A DNA stretch of 40,599 bases from a virus, in the IMG/VR virus record IMGVR_UViG_3300031227_000138, positions 1 through 40,599 of that record; one strand, 5' to 3'. The notes under the pieces are model-generated. The model had not been told where the DNA came from. It made no database searches and saw only the letters and a program-made list of their open reading frames with translations. Both the position numbers and the translations under genes were made by a program. This document shows positions 21,531-30,806 of this stretch, piece by piece (the stretch's first letter is position 1; the number at the start of each line of letters is the position of its first letter).

Positions 21531-22772
21531 TTAGTCTGTCTTTTGATACAGAGCGCCATTTGCTGCTGGTGCTAAACAAAAGAAATTAACAAACCAAGCC
21601 ATAGTAGCTTGATAGGTCAAATAGTCTACTTTTCTTAACAATGCCCCGCCGGATGGATCTTCCATCCAGTCAAGATCAGAAACCTGAGTAATAGTAAGAC
21701 TGTCTAAATTAACAATCAAACAAGTTCCATCTGGTACATCGTAGTCCAAGAAAACTCCTACCCTGCCTGCGCCTACTGCGAATTCCAATCCAGTCCAACC
21801 ACCAAGTAAGTCCGCTTCTTTAACAGTTCTCCTCATAGAAGTCAGAATATCTCCGTACTTCTTGTATAGAGTCTTGTTAACAAAGATTGCGTACTGATCA
21901 CCCATTTGGGCGTATTCCTTAGCTGATAAGTATTTGTCTTCCATCCTTGAAAGAGTCAATGCTTCGCTGGTTGTTCCGTATTGAGCCGTCATTCCGAATG
22001 TAGTCCTTGCTACGTTTGCATAAGAACCGCTTGTAGCTGGTCTAAATGCTTTACCAAGTCCGTCGATTTCAGAAGTTCCAAAGCCCTCATTACCGCCGTC
22101 AACAAGACCGATTGCGTCATCTGCTACTGAGGCCACAGTACCGCTAACGGTAACTGTTCCACCTGCAATAGAAGAAATAACTTCAGTACCTGCTGCTGCT
22201 GTTCCGATTCCGATTTGCTGTCCTGCGGTAAGATATTTGTCATAAGCAACATCGCCGTTAATAGTCCCGAAACGATTGATTGCCCGACCATCATCTATGT
22301 CTCCATCAGGAACTTCTAAAGTAAATGTAGTGCTTGAAACTGAGGCCAATACCTGAGATAGAATTCCAGAGCCGTCTCCGTAAAATTGACGATTCACACT
22401 TCTTGCATAGTCACTTGCCAATGTCTTTGCCTGGTGGGTCAGTTGGTTTTCCACTGCACCCTTTACAGTTTTGGTCGCATCGATGGTTAGTTTTGAAATA
22501 TCGAACGTTCCAGTTAAGATTTTGACAGGAACCCTTAATTGACTGTGAGCAGTTTTACTTGAAACAAGTTTATTATCATCATCAGCCAATGCCACAACTC
22601 CTCCATGTCTAGTTACTCGTGTAGCCGCATAGAAATAGTTGTTCATAAAAGTTACGCCAGCATTCCTTTTAACTTTATCTAACAGAATAGTCTGTTTAGG
22701 AAAGTTGTCTTGAATGTAAGGCATGATAACTTTTTGCAAGACGTTTGAAACATCACTTAATTTTATCGCCAT
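21531..22772 (-). CDS. major capsid protein (413 aa)
   Basis: Second gene after the scaffold, and its length fits an HK97-fold coat protein. Features: MAIKLSDVSNVLQKVIMPYI; RNAGVTFMNNYFYAATRVTR; the conserved-looking FDISKLTIDATKTVKGAVEN; SDYARSVNRQFYGDGSGILS (spine-helix region); a beta-rich insertion at 165-215; and LDYDVPDGTCLIVNLDSLTI near the C-terminus. AAAGGGGGTGA ribosome site. It forms the icosahedral shell. Family assignment is by position and pattern. Confidence 0.82.
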   Translation of the reverse strand: MAIKLSDVSNVLQKVIMPYIQDNFPKQTILLDKVKRNAGVTFMNNYFYAATRVTRHGGVVALADDDNKLVSSKTAHSQLRVPVKILTGTFDISKLTIDATKTVKGAVENQLTHQAKTLASDYARSVNRQFYGDGSGILSQVLASVSSTTFTLEVPDGDIDDGRAINRFGTINGDVAYDKYLTAGQQIGIGTAAAGTEVISSIAGGTVTVSGTVASVADDAIGLVDGGNEGFGTSEIDGLGKAFRPATSGSYANVARTTFGMTAQYGTTSEALTLSRMEDKYLSAKEYAQMGDQYAIFVNKTLYKKYGDILTSMRRTVKEADLLGGWTGLEFAVGAGRVGVFLDYDVPDGTCLIVNLDSLTITQVSDLDWMEDPSGGALLRKVDYLTYQATMAWFVNFFCLAPAANGALYQKTD

Positions 22773-22821
22773 TTTTTATTATTTCACCCCCTTTCAATTA
22801 AATTCAGTTAATGATAACTGT

Positions 22822-23526
22822 CTACATCTCGCCCTTGAGAGCGCTTTTAACCATTTCGCTCAAGTTATCACGATTGATCTCTACCTTTTTAGGTAACTTG
22901 CCTCCTGCCTGAGAGCTTTCTTCTGTTACTAAGCCTGGTGATTTTGCCTTGCTTAGTTTCTCATCTCTCCATTTTGATAAAGGCTCTTTGTGTAAAAGAT
23001 CATAAGCGTCATCAGGATTTTTAACTCCTGATTCAATCATGTAATCAAGAACGTCTTTTCTCTTAAAAGCAGGTCTGCCGTCAGTACCATCTATTTTGCC
23101 TTCAAGTTTAAAGCATTTCTCGTTAAGCCTGTCAGCTGCCCTAGCTTCTGCATACCATTCCATGAATTTTGGTTTGGTTGCCAAGCCAATTGATTCTGCC
23201 TGCTTCTGCGCTTGCTGTACCCGTTCTTCCCAGCTTAACTTTTCTCCTGTTTCTACCTTTTTTTCAACGTCCTTCGTTTTAAAGGTCTCAAGTTCTTTTT
23301 CTAATTTACCGATTTTGTTTGCCTTCTTACCCCAATCAGAAGAAAACTTATCAAGAGAGCCGTGCTTAGATTCTATGTCTTTTGCCTGCTTGCCTAGTCC
23401 AACCAAGCCTGCAAGCTCTTCCGACGAGTATTCGTCTTCTCCAATCTTAACCTTTTCTTCTTTAACTTCTTCTTGTTCTTCTGTGGTTTCTTCCTGTACA
23501 TCTTCTTTTTTAAAGAAATCTGCCAT
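22822..23526 (-). CDS. scaffolding protein (234 aa)
   Basis: Highly acidic N-terminus (MADFFKKEDVQEETTEEQEE), a long charged helical middle (ANKIGKLEKELETFKTKDVE) and a basic C-terminal region before the capsid gene. These are the classic marks of a scaffold that guides procapsid assembly and then leaves. I chose ATG at 23526 (AGGGGGTGAG site); a frame to 23643 would cross the terminator and RNA element. A strong hairpin (23552-23567) sits just upstream of the ribosome site. Confidence 0.8.
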   Translation of the reverse strand: MADFFKKEDVQEETTEEQEEVKEEKVKIGEDEYSSEELAGLVGLGKQAKDIESKHGSLDKFSSDWGKKANKIGKLEKELETFKTKDVEKKVETGEKLSWEERVQQAQKQAESIGLATKPKFMEWYAEARAADRLNEKCFKLEGKIDGTDGRPAFKRKDVLDYMIESGVKNPDDAYDLLHKEPLSKWRDEKLSKAKSPGLVTEESSQAGGKLPKKVEINRDNLSEMVKSALKGEM

Positions 23527-23585
23527 ATGTCTCACCCCCTTTTGCCTGTCCCCCCGACACTTCGGGGACCAGTCCATAAAGTAAT

Positions 23586-23670
23586 AAAAAAGACCGAGCG
23601 CTGTATACCATAAGATATACAATGCTCGGTCTTCTGCTTTCACCGAACGATGGTCGCCATTTTGTCGACT
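23586..23670 (-). ncRNA. promoter-proximal attenuator RNA, copy 2
   Basis: P1 is 23666-23669 with 23653-23656 (9-nt loop ending AUGG). P2 is 23642-23648 with 23624-23630, closing the loop GAAAGCAGAAG. The terminator is ACCGAGC/GCTCGGT (23624-23630 with 23593-23599) plus an inner stem, followed by T6 at 23586-23591. As in copy 1, P2 and the terminator share an arm. Confidence 0.78.
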
Positions 23671-23676
23671 ATTATT

Positions 23677-23705
23677 AGAGTAGCAAATTAAAAATGGTTT
23701 GTCAA
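23677..23705 (-). promoter_or_regulatory. sigma70-type promoter, capsid/tail operon
   Basis: TTGACA at 23700-23705, 17-bp spacer, TACTCT at 23677-23682; predicted start near 23670, at the first base before P1. The -35 box lies inside the last codons of the upstream gene. Confidence 0.8.
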
Positions 23706-24941
23706 CTTTTTAAGAAAAAGAATTAAAGCTCCTACTGTGTGCCAAATTCCAGGTGAATAATATCTTCTTTTTCCTGATGGGCCTCCTCCCGCTTCATAGG
23801 TGCAGTAGATAGAGTAGTTACGTCCAGTCCCAGTTTCCGTTAAATTCCAAGGGTCAGGGGGCGCTACAGGAGGACTAACACTCTGTCCGTAATAATTTGG
23901 TGAATCAGAGTCATATTTAATCTTATGTTCACTCCATTTAGCAACTGACTCTTGTGGCCACGCTGACAGAATATACGCGATGCTACCAGTTATAGAAAAA
24001 GAACCTGCTACAATATAAGTATTGTATTGATAAGTCGTTCCTGCTTCTACCTGTGCACTTACGCAGGTTCTCCCGTGACTATTTGCCGCCTCACTATCCT
24101 CTTCGTAAATTGCGCATATTATGTTTGCGGCTTCTGTACCTCCAGTACAGGCGTGTAAACTATCAACTGTTCCAGTGCTAGCGGGTGTATAAGTTGTACC
24201 TCTGTTGGAAGATAGATCATTAATCTCATCTCCACAAAGGATAATGGTAGAACTTCCTGCTGTTTCATATCCAAACTTTAATCCAGTAGCGTGTCTGACA
24301 GGATAAACAGCAGTATCTAAAAAGTCTTGAGAAATGGTAACCGTGAGAAGTTTTTTCTCAATATCAATATTTAATTCACCCCAAACCCATTTACCAACAC
24401 TATCAATTATTTTTGGTCTATAAATATGGAATGCTTTACCAGCTCTATATAGTTTTCCACCCTCATAATTAATTGGATTTCCATTGTGATAAACAGCATA
24501 AGAACCGACTACATTTTCTGGTCTAAAAGCACCTTCATTTTTTTCTTTTTGGGTTAATTCTGGTTGATAATAAAAATTCAACCCCTTTGTTTCAATAGAA
24601 AACTCAATCTTATTGGTAATGGGTTTTTCTTTTAGAATGACCTCAAATTCAAAGCCACCTTTACCAATTTCATCAAAAGGAATTTTATAAAAATGAACCT
24701 CTTTCTTAGCACCAATTAGCTTAATCTTCTCACCTTTGGTCTGGAGAGTTTTAGGTTCATCATCAATCAATCTAAAAGAGGCATTAACCTCATTATCCCA
24801 CCTCATTATTTTCACTTGAGGCCGAAGTTTAGAAGAATCCTTACTATCACCAATTTCAACTTCAATCCTATCTTTAGGATTATCTTTCACTACTTTAGTA
24901 AAAGCATTTTTGGAAAATTTATAGCCTTTAGGAACTTTCAT
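23688..24941 (-). CDS. beta-rich structural protein (417 aa)
   Basis: MKVPKGYKFSKNAFTKVVKD, then a beta domain (residues 20-150) with EVHFYKIPFDEIGKGGFEFE. A second domain has ENVVGSYAVYHNGNPINYEG, KAFHIYRPKIIDSVGKWVWG, ISQDFLDTAVYPV. The C-terminal half is Ser/Thr/Gly-rich (SSTIILCGDEINDLSSNRGT). Resembles phage virion proteins seen next to head fibres, but I cannot name the family. Last gene before the capsid-operon promoter. Confidence 0.65.
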   Translation of the reverse strand: MKVPKGYKFSKNAFTKVVKDNPKDRIEVEIGDSKDSSKLRPQVKIMRWDNEVNASFRLIDDEPKTLQTKGEKIKLIGAKKEVHFYKIPFDEIGKGGFEFEVILKEKPITNKIEFSIETKGLNFYYQPELTQKEKNEGAFRPENVVGSYAVYHNGNPINYEGGKLYRAGKAFHIYRPKIIDSVGKWVWGELNIDIEKKLLTVTISQDFLDTAVYPVRHATGLKFGYETAGSSTIILCGDEINDLSSNRGTTYTPASTGTVDSLHACTGGTEAANIICAIYEEDSEAANSHGRTCVSAQVEAGTTYQYNTYIVAGSFSITGSIAYILSAWPQESVAKWSEHKIKYDSDSPNYYGQSVSPPVAPPDPWNLTETGTGRNYSIYCTYEAGGGPSGKRRYYSPGIWHTVGALILFLKKLTNHF

Positions 24942-24958
24942 TTTTCTTTACCCCTCAA

Positions 24959-27772
24959 CTATTTATAAATAAACGTCACATGAGTTTGGCTTGTTATGTC
25001 TGCCGTTATTCCAGTCCCCATTGTCATATTGACAGGATACAAGGCTGGGCCTAAATCATCTCCTGCCATATAAATAACAACCGCACCATCCCCATCTGAG
25101 GCATTATCTGACACTTCTATTATAGATGTGCCAACTGCATCACCAACCATAATAGCATGAAGAAAACCCGCTGAATTTTTGACAACAACATTCGCACCTG
25201 CAGCAGCCTGATATTTATAAGAATAAGGAGTATTTGAAACAAGAGTTCCGCCAGCAACATTTGTTACTACATCAACTGTACCACCTGGAAGGTCTGGAAG
25301 AACCGTTACCGTTCCAACTGTCATCCGAACACTTCCACTAGTAAGATTGCTTACAGTTGTTACTCCAGTAACTAAATCTACAGTACCTCCTGGTAAATCA
25401 GGTAAGGCCATGACTGTGCCTGCTGTATGAACTTTCGCTATATTAGAGATAGTCCCCAGTCCTGGAACTGTACCAACAGAAGCAATAGTACCTGCTGTTA
25501 CGTTAATTGACCCTTGAGGTAAATTAGGCAGAGTTCCTATTGTATGGATTAATTTTACGTCTGCTACTGTTCCTATAGTGCCAGCTGTTATTTGAATAGA
25601 CCCCTGTTCCACTCTACTAACTGTTCCAGCCTTTAGAACTTGCACCGTGCCTGCATTGTGTACCTGAGCAATATTAGAAATCGTCCCTACTCCTGGTATT
25701 GTGCCAACAGAAGCTACTGTTCCTGCATTATGAACCTTTGCTATGTTAGCAATAGTTCCTAATCCGACTACTGTTCCAACTGTGTTTACTGTTGGAATGG
25801 CTGGTTGGTCGCTTGCTAAAACAACTCTTAAAGTATTACTGCCAGAATCTCCGTCATCAGTATCAACGGCATTGCCCCAAGTTCTAACAATAACATTTGG
25901 AGAAGAAACATCTGATGAAATTTGAGCAGTTATGTCTGCCGAAGTCTGCAAACCACTATTTAATGTCGTTCTGTCAACTACTATATCCGCCAACTCATTA
26001 GCTTCGTCATCAAAGCCAATACCGAGTGCAAAATAAGTTACTGCCGAGCTTATGATTCCAGTCCCTACATAAGTAGTTGGTTTAGTAAATGTCAGCCTAG
26101 CTAAATTCCAACCAGCTACAAAAGTATCATCATCATTACTAAGCCTATATTCGTTATAATTTGAGCCATCAGTTCCTAGTCTAACAAAAACATAATCAAC
26201 ATTAGCTGTTGAAGAAATATAGAATGGAACTAATATAAATCCACCACCCTCAACATAATGACAGCACTTAAATTCAGTAATTGTTTTTTGTATTCCAGCA
26301 ATTGTTGCCCCCGCATCACCGTTAATCTTATCAAATTTAAGAGCACAAGAACCAGAAACATGGTTAGCAGTAGTTCCTAAGTTGGTTGTGTCAACATTTA
26401 AAACAGTCCAACCTGTCGCATCCTCAAAACCATCTAAAGGCTTTATGTGCTGAGCCTCCATGTGTACTCCGCCATGATCACCAAATAAGAATGGGGTATA
26501 ATCTCCATCTGCACTAGCAATTGTATCAAGAGAGTCTTTTCTTACCCCAAGCATCATCACTCCAACATCACCAGAAGTATGAGCCTCATCTTCTGCTTTT
26601 CCTAATTGAGTAGCAGCGCTTCCAGGAACAATAGCGGCTATTGAACCTGCGTTATGAATTTTGGCAATATTAGAAATAGTGCCAACCCCAGGAACAGTAC
26701 CAACGGAGACAACCGTCCCAGCGTTATGTATCTTAGCAATATTAGCAATTGTGCCTAGCCCGACTACCGTACCCACATTATCAATAGTTCCGCCTGGAAT
26801 ATCAGCTGTAAAAGCTCCAATTGTTCCAGCCACTACAGCAATTGATCCACTTTCAACTTTGGCTACAGTTCCGAGAGTATGTAATGTACCTTTGACAACA
26901 TTATCAACACTTGTTACTTTATCTACTGTGCCACCAGGAAGATCGGGTAATCCTGCAACTGTACCTGCATTGTGAACTACGGCGATATTAGAAATCGTAC
27001 CAAGTCCTGGGATAGTACCTACAGAGGCTATTGTCCCCGCTACTACTGCTATTGAACCTGATTCTACTTTAGCCACTGTACCCAATGTATGAAGAGTGCC
27101 CTTAACTATATTGTCTACGCTGGTTATCTTATCAATAGTCCCACCCGTCAAATCACCTATCGTTGTCTCTACTGTACCTGCTGTTACAACAATACTGCCA
27201 CCTTCTACTTTAGTTATAGTACCAGCAGTTAGAAGGTCTATTGTCCCTCCAGTGATATCACCAATGGTAGTCTCTACCGTTCCCGCAGTAACAACAATGC
27301 TCCCGCCAGTTATTTCTGTAACTTTGTCAATAGTCCCGCCTGTCAAGTCGCCCATTGCTGTTACTACTGTCCCTGCTGTTACCACAATTGATCCGCTAGT
27401 CACTACAGCGTCTGAAACTTTGTCCACTGTCCCCCCTGGCAAATCTGGTAGGGCCATAACCGTTCCCGCCGTGTGAACCTTTTTAATATCGGAGATAGTA
27501 CCAATTCCAGGAACAGTACCCACCGATGCTATTGTCCCCGCCACTACAGCAATTGATCCACTTTCTAGTTTACTTACTGTCCCTAGAGTGTTTAATGTCC
27601 CCACTGAAACCGTCCCAATCTGAACTACTACTGGTTCTGTTCCAACTAAATCAACATTCAATGCTCCATCTGATGATGTTAATCTCACAGTTTCAGCAGT
27701 ACCAGCAGTTCCTGTATGAGCAATTAAAGCGGGAAATTGATTTTGGTCTTGTTTTGCAAATTGATTAGCCAT
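24959..27772 (-). CDS. giant GT[I/V]-repeat head-fibre-like protein (937 aa)
   Basis: Residues about 25-390 and 650-820 are dominated by imperfect repeats such as GSIAVVAGTIASVGTVPGLG, TISNIAKIHNAGTV and LPDLPGGTVDKV, predicting a beta-solenoid shaft. A non-repetitive jelly-roll-like insert (about 400-620; KPLDGFEDATGWTVLNVDTT) interrupts it. The C-terminal 90 residues match the 328-aa protein at 16161-17147. GGGGAG ribosome site. It lies between portal and scaffold, so a capsid surface fibre is likely. DNA repeats inside the gene could allow length change by recombination. Confidence 0.75.
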   Translation of the reverse strand: MANQFAKQDQNQFPALIAHTGTAGTAETVRLTSSDGALNVDLVGTEPVVVQIGTVSVGTLNTLGTVSKLESGSIAVVAGTIASVGTVPGIGTISDIKKVHTAGTVMALPDLPGGTVDKVSDAVVTSGSIVVTAGTVVTAMGDLTGGTIDKVTEITGGSIVVTAGTVETTIGDITGGTIDLLTAGTITKVEGGSIVVTAGTVETTIGDLTGGTIDKITSVDNIVKGTLHTLGTVAKVESGSIAVVAGTIASVGTIPGLGTISNIAVVHNAGTVAGLPDLPGGTVDKVTSVDNVVKGTLHTLGTVAKVESGSIAVVAGTIGAFTADIPGGTIDNVGTVVGLGTIANIAKIHNAGTVVSVGTVPGVGTISNIAKIHNAGSIAAIVPGSAATQLGKAEDEAHTSGDVGVMMLGVRKDSLDTIASADGDYTPFLFGDHGGVHMEAQHIKPLDGFEDATGWTVLNVDTTNLGTTANHVSGSCALKFDKINGDAGATIAGIQKTITEFKCCHYVEGGGFILVPFYISSTANVDYVFVRLGTDGSNYNEYRLSNDDDTFVAGWNLARLTFTKPTTYVGTGIISSAVTYFALGIGFDDEANELADIVVDRTTLNSGLQTSADITAQISSDVSSPNVIVRTWGNAVDTDDGDSGSNTLRVVLASDQPAIPTVNTVGTVVGLGTIANIAKVHNAGTVASVGTIPGVGTISNIAQVHNAGTVQVLKAGTVSRVEQGSIQITAGTIGTVADVKLIHTIGTLPNLPQGSINVTAGTIASVGTVPGLGTISNIAKVHTAGTVMALPDLPGGTVDLVTGVTTVSNLTSGSVRMTVGTVTVLPDLPGGTVDVVTNVAGGTLVSNTPYSYKYQAAAGANVVVKNSAGFLHAIMVGDAVGTSIIEVSDNASDGDGAVVIYMAGDDLGPALYPVNMTMGTGITADITSQTHVTFIYK

Positions 27773-27773
27773 A

Positions 27774-28127
27774 TTATCTCCCCGTAGCTGCTTTTCTACT
27801 TATTCTTCTAAATCCCCTATCAACCCTTTTACTCTTTTCTTTAAACTTTCTTTCTGGAGCTTTTACTTTTCTTTCTGTTAATCCACGGATACGGCCTTTT
27901 ATAGTCTGTGGTCTTCCTACTGGTTTTGGAGCTTCCTTTACTATCTCTTCTTTTTTCCGAATATATAATAATCTCTTGCTTGTTTGTCCCTCTACGTTTT
28001 TAATAATCTCAGATTCAAAACCATGAGATTTAAAGAACTTAGCTAAATCCTGCTCGAATTGATACAAATGCTGCCAAGTATTGGCAGGATCAAACAAAAA
28101 CATATAATCTAACAATACTGCTTTCAT
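27774..28127 (-). CDS. hypothetical protein, basic C-terminus (117 aa)
   Basis: MKAVLLDYMFLFDPANTWQH, a compact alpha/beta N-terminal half (FEQDLAKFFKSHGFESEIIK, SKRLLYIRKKEEI) followed by a very basic tail (RGLTERKVKAPERKFKEKSK). It may be a small head protein that touches DNA. Coupled by ATGA to the tiny basic gene upstream; its stop is 1 nt before the repeat-protein start. Confidence 0.6.
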   Translation of the reverse strand: MKAVLLDYMFLFDPANTWQHLYQFEQDLAKFFKSHGFESEIIKNVEGQTSKRLLYIRKKEEIVKEAPKPVGRPQTIKGRIRGLTERKVKAPERKFKEKSKRVDRGFRRISRKAATGR

Positions 28128-28264
28128 GCTTTACTCCTTGCTTTCTTGATAACTGACATTGAATAATGTTCTTTCTTCTTCTTTTTCTTCTTTTTCTTTT
28201 CAAATGCAGACCAATGAGAAACCTTACCAGTTTTAGGATTTATAAACTTTGATTTTCTTGGCAT
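28124..28264 (-). CDS. small Lys-rich protein (46 aa)
   Basis: MPRKSKFINPKTGKVSHWSA, then nine consecutive Lys after FE, and SMSVIKKARSKA. Extremely basic, so probably a DNA-binding head component. It starts 1 nt after the portal stop. Confidence 0.6.
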   Translation of the reverse strand: MPRKSKFINPKTGKVSHWSAFEKKKKKKKKKEHYSMSVIKKARSKA

Positions 28265-28265
28265 A

Positions 28266-30248
28266 TTATCCCTTCTCTACCAGCTTAACTTCACTCTTAG
28301 TCTTTTTGCCATCTTTGCCTTCTTCAATCGTTTCGCTTCTAGTAGTCTCTCTTGTGCCTTTTTGTTGTTCTTCTTGCTGTTCTGCCTGCCCCTTAGCCTT
28401 GTCATAGTCTATAAGCACTTGCAGCATCATCTCTTTCATTTCGTCCTTTTTCTCTGGTGTCATCTCGTCATTATCAGGCTGGATATTCTCCAACGCCTCC
28501 ATTAAGTCAGCTGTAGGTCCGAACTTAAATATCTCTACAAGTCTTTGAACTATAATTTTAACTGCATCTGGTGTCAAGAGTCCTGTTTTAGCCATCTCCA
28601 AGAAGAATTGGGATATCTCCATCATTCGTCCCTTCTTGCCTTCTTCGGTATAACCAAGACCTTGCTCAACTTCAATTTTAACTTTGTAATCCTTTTTAAT
28701 AGGAATTATATTCTGGTCAACTTGTTCCTGCAATTCATCCCTTCTAACATCAATGCCCTTCTGTCCCATGATCTGAAAGTAGTTGGGTTCGCCCTTATCA
28801 AGTAGTTCAACATCCTGTGGTTTAACAAAGTGTCTGTCGGCAATCCAAAGCATTTTCTCAGTAATATTTCTCACTGTCTTTTTCAACATCTTAATAGGAA
28901 TAAAGAGGTTGGCGAATTCTGAAGCCTTCAATGACTCAATCGCTCCCCATGCTTTTACTCCTTTTGGTACTTTTCCAAGTGCCGAAGTGGTTACTCCCTG
29001 TTCTTCGATAAATGATTCTAATAAGCCGATAAAGTTAAATACATGGGCAGGAATTGTGGCAAGATTCATTTGTTGTGGTGGCATACCGTCATACTCTGCA
29101 ACCAGTCCACCTGATACATTGTTAATCTTAAAGTTTTCTCCCCTTCTCTTTAGCCAAACTCCTACATTCATTGTATGGATAAACTTCTCCATTCTTGACA
29201 TAATACTGTCTAAAGACTTGTTGGCGGGTATAAACCTCTCTATCTGGGCTGTGCCGTAAATCTTGCCTGGTTCAAGTCTTAAGTCAACAAATGGATATCC
29301 TGGCAAGTTCACATACTGATCCCTTAACCAAACACCACCGGCACTAAAGATTTGTCTGATAACCATGTCTCCTTTTTTCTTTTCAGCTAGAATGTCCTTA
29401 CCTTGCTCGCTTTTTCTAATTTGGGGTATATTCTCATCATTGAGATATTCTTTGATAAAGAATTCTTTTAATAGGAGAGTTGCCGAAGCGTCTGATGGGT
29501 TGCCCTGCCTGCCGAACTTAGAAGCCAAGTAAGCCTCTTTTACTTCGTCAGAAGCGTATCTGTTGTCTGGACTAATCTTTAATAATTGGTCTTTGTCAAA
29601 GTGTTCGTTTGCTTTTATCTCTTTAACTGTTTTAGGAATGATCTTGCCGATAAATGGACAGTCTTCAATGTCTGTATAATTTCCCAGTAAGTAAATGTCA
29701 AAAGCGTCATACACTTGAGTCTTGATTCTTTCCTCTACTGGATCAGGCCATATCTGCATAAAAGAGATATAGTGCTTCATGGTTAAAAGCATCATAAACG
29801 CCAGCTTAATGTCTAATTCTTGGACTCTTTCCCAGTCCTCTTTAATCCAATGGCCTACCTTTTGGGCAATTAGTTTTGATCTTTGCATTGCCTCTTTGTA
29901 TTCCTCTGGATTTGGATAGTTGACATGACTTACTTTTTCAGGATAGATGGTCGGTACAAAGTCACTAGATAACATTAAATTAGCCATTCCTCTTATTTGA
30001 CGTGACGCTTTTGGAATAGCCCGCTTAGGAGAATAGATACTAGCTTTAGTGGATAAGTCGGTAATTCTTCCTGTAGTTCTGGAGATAAATCTAAAGTGGT
30101 GGCCGTCATCAAAGAAGTTATTATCATACCAATGACGACTATAATTCTTTCGTTGATCTTCAGCCATTCTCTGCATGGCATCAATCTGCTGTCCCATGTT
30201 TTTAGTAGGAATACTGCTAGTGTCCCTTTCTGGTAGTCTGTCAGCCAT
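28266..30248 (-). CDS. portal protein (660 aa)
   Basis: Large protein directly downstream of the terminase block. It has a long helical region near 270-480 (RFIPANKSLDSIMSRMEKFI, AEYDGMPPQQMNLATIPAHV, AWGAIESLKASEFANLFIPI, KKTVRNITEKMLWIADRHFV) and a Gln/Glu/Lys-rich C-terminal tail (KAKGQAEQQEEQQKGTRETT) resembling the barrel end of P22-type portals. The dodecamer forms the DNA channel and binds terminase and adaptor. Length fits podoviral portals. Confidence 0.82.
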   Translation of the reverse strand: MADRLPERDTSSIPTKNMGQQIDAMQRMAEDQRKNYSRHWYDNNFFDDGHHFRFISRTTGRITDLSTKASIYSPKRAIPKASRQIRGMANLMLSSDFVPTIYPEKVSHVNYPNPEEYKEAMQRSKLIAQKVGHWIKEDWERVQELDIKLAFMMLLTMKHYISFMQIWPDPVEERIKTQVYDAFDIYLLGNYTDIEDCPFIGKIIPKTVKEIKANEHFDKDQLLKISPDNRYASDEVKEAYLASKFGRQGNPSDASATLLLKEFFIKEYLNDENIPQIRKSEQGKDILAEKKKGDMVIRQIFSAGGVWLRDQYVNLPGYPFVDLRLEPGKIYGTAQIERFIPANKSLDSIMSRMEKFIHTMNVGVWLKRRGENFKINNVSGGLVAEYDGMPPQQMNLATIPAHVFNFIGLLESFIEEQGVTTSALGKVPKGVKAWGAIESLKASEFANLFIPIKMLKKTVRNITEKMLWIADRHFVKPQDVELLDKGEPNYFQIMGQKGIDVRRDELQEQVDQNIIPIKKDYKVKIEVEQGLGYTEEGKKGRMMEISQFFLEMAKTGLLTPDAVKIIVQRLVEIFKFGPTADLMEALENIQPDNDEMTPEKKDEMKEMMLQVLIDYDKAKGQAEQQEEQQKGTRETTRSETIEEGKDGKKTKSEVKLVEKG

Positions 30249-30381
30249 TTTTCCTCCTCTTCTTTCTTGCTTTAGCTAAATCCTTAACTGCCTTCTTAAC
30301 TAATTTCTTCCACGCTGGCCCCCCAACCTTTTTATTCAAAAGTCCTGGTTCGTATGTTACTAATCCTGCTCTAAATTTCAT
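30241..30381 (-). CDS. small basic protein (46 aa)
   Basis: MKFRAGLVTYEPGLLNKKVG, then AWKKLVKKAVKDLAKARKKR. An amphipathic, strongly basic helix. It overlaps the portal start by 8 nt and the previous stop by 1 nt. DNA-binding or assembly role possible; not recognised. Confidence 0.55.
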   Translation of the reverse strand: MKFRAGLVTYEPGLLNKKVGGPAWKKLVKKAVKDLAKARKKRRKNG

Positions 30382-30515
30382 TATTTCCTTCCTACTGGGC
30401 CTTTTCCTCTTCCTGTTCCCATTCCTCTTCCTTGACCCTTGCTTCTAATTTTCTGTCCCCACATTCCAGCCTTATAACCTGCCGATGTTCCTGCTTTTGC
30501 TTTTCTTTTTGCCAT
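30381..30515 (-). CDS. small Gly/Arg/Lys-rich protein (44 aa)
   Basis: MAKRKAKAGTSAGYKAGMWG followed by QGRGMGTGRGKGPVGRK. Low-complexity basic protein like those often found near phage head genes. It shares its last base with the start of the next gene and begins 3 nt before the end of the membrane-anchored gene. Composition gives only moderate coding confidence. Confidence 0.5.
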   Translation of the reverse strand: MAKRKAKAGTSAGYKAGMWGQKIRSKGQGRGMGTGRGKGPVGRK

Positions 30516-30518
30516 GAT

Positions 30519-30806
30519 TCACCTCACAATCTTTTTTAATGCTTCTTTTGCTTTCTCCATTTTACCCTCACGACCTAATTCCTTTTTAATTGCTTTTGTA
30601 AAATCCTCATCACTTGCCTGCTCCACTGGTTGGAATTCAGGTGGAAGCTCCTCTTGAGGCTCTACCTTCTCTCTATGTTCTTCTTGTTTAAACTCTTTGA
30701 AGCTTTTAGCCATGACCGCATCAACTAACCTTTTACGCTCCTTGCGGTTAAGGTGTTCTTGTAAGACTATAAATACTAATAGTGCGATTATTACTATTTC
30801 AAGCAT
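30519..30806 (-). CDS. membrane-anchored helical protein (95 aa)
   Basis: MLEIVIIALLVFIVLQEHLN is an N-terminal transmembrane helix; the remainder is a long charged helix (NRKERKRLVDAVMAKSFKEF and onward), Glu/Gln/Pro-rich in the middle. Single-pass, C-terminus probably in the cytoplasm. Overlaps the LicD gene by 13 nt. Similar small anchored proteins occur upstream of phage portal genes; role unknown. Confidence 0.65.
   Translation of the reverse strand: MLEIVIIALLVFIVLQEHLNRKERKRLVDAVMAKSFKEFKQEEHREKVEPQEELPPEFQPVEQASDEDFTKAIKKELGREGKMEKAKEALKKIVR

Noticed and set aside
26661-27476. Long plus-strand open frames inside the 937-aa repeat gene
   Set aside because: They are the mirror of the GT[I/V] repeats (Val/Pro/Thr-rich, low complexity), lack ribosome sites and follow the repeat period of the minus-strand gene.
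25430-27600. Possible CRISPR-like repeats
   Set aside because: The repeats are in frame, imperfect and of variable spacing, and encode the GT[I/V] shaft. No constant repeat with unique spacers.
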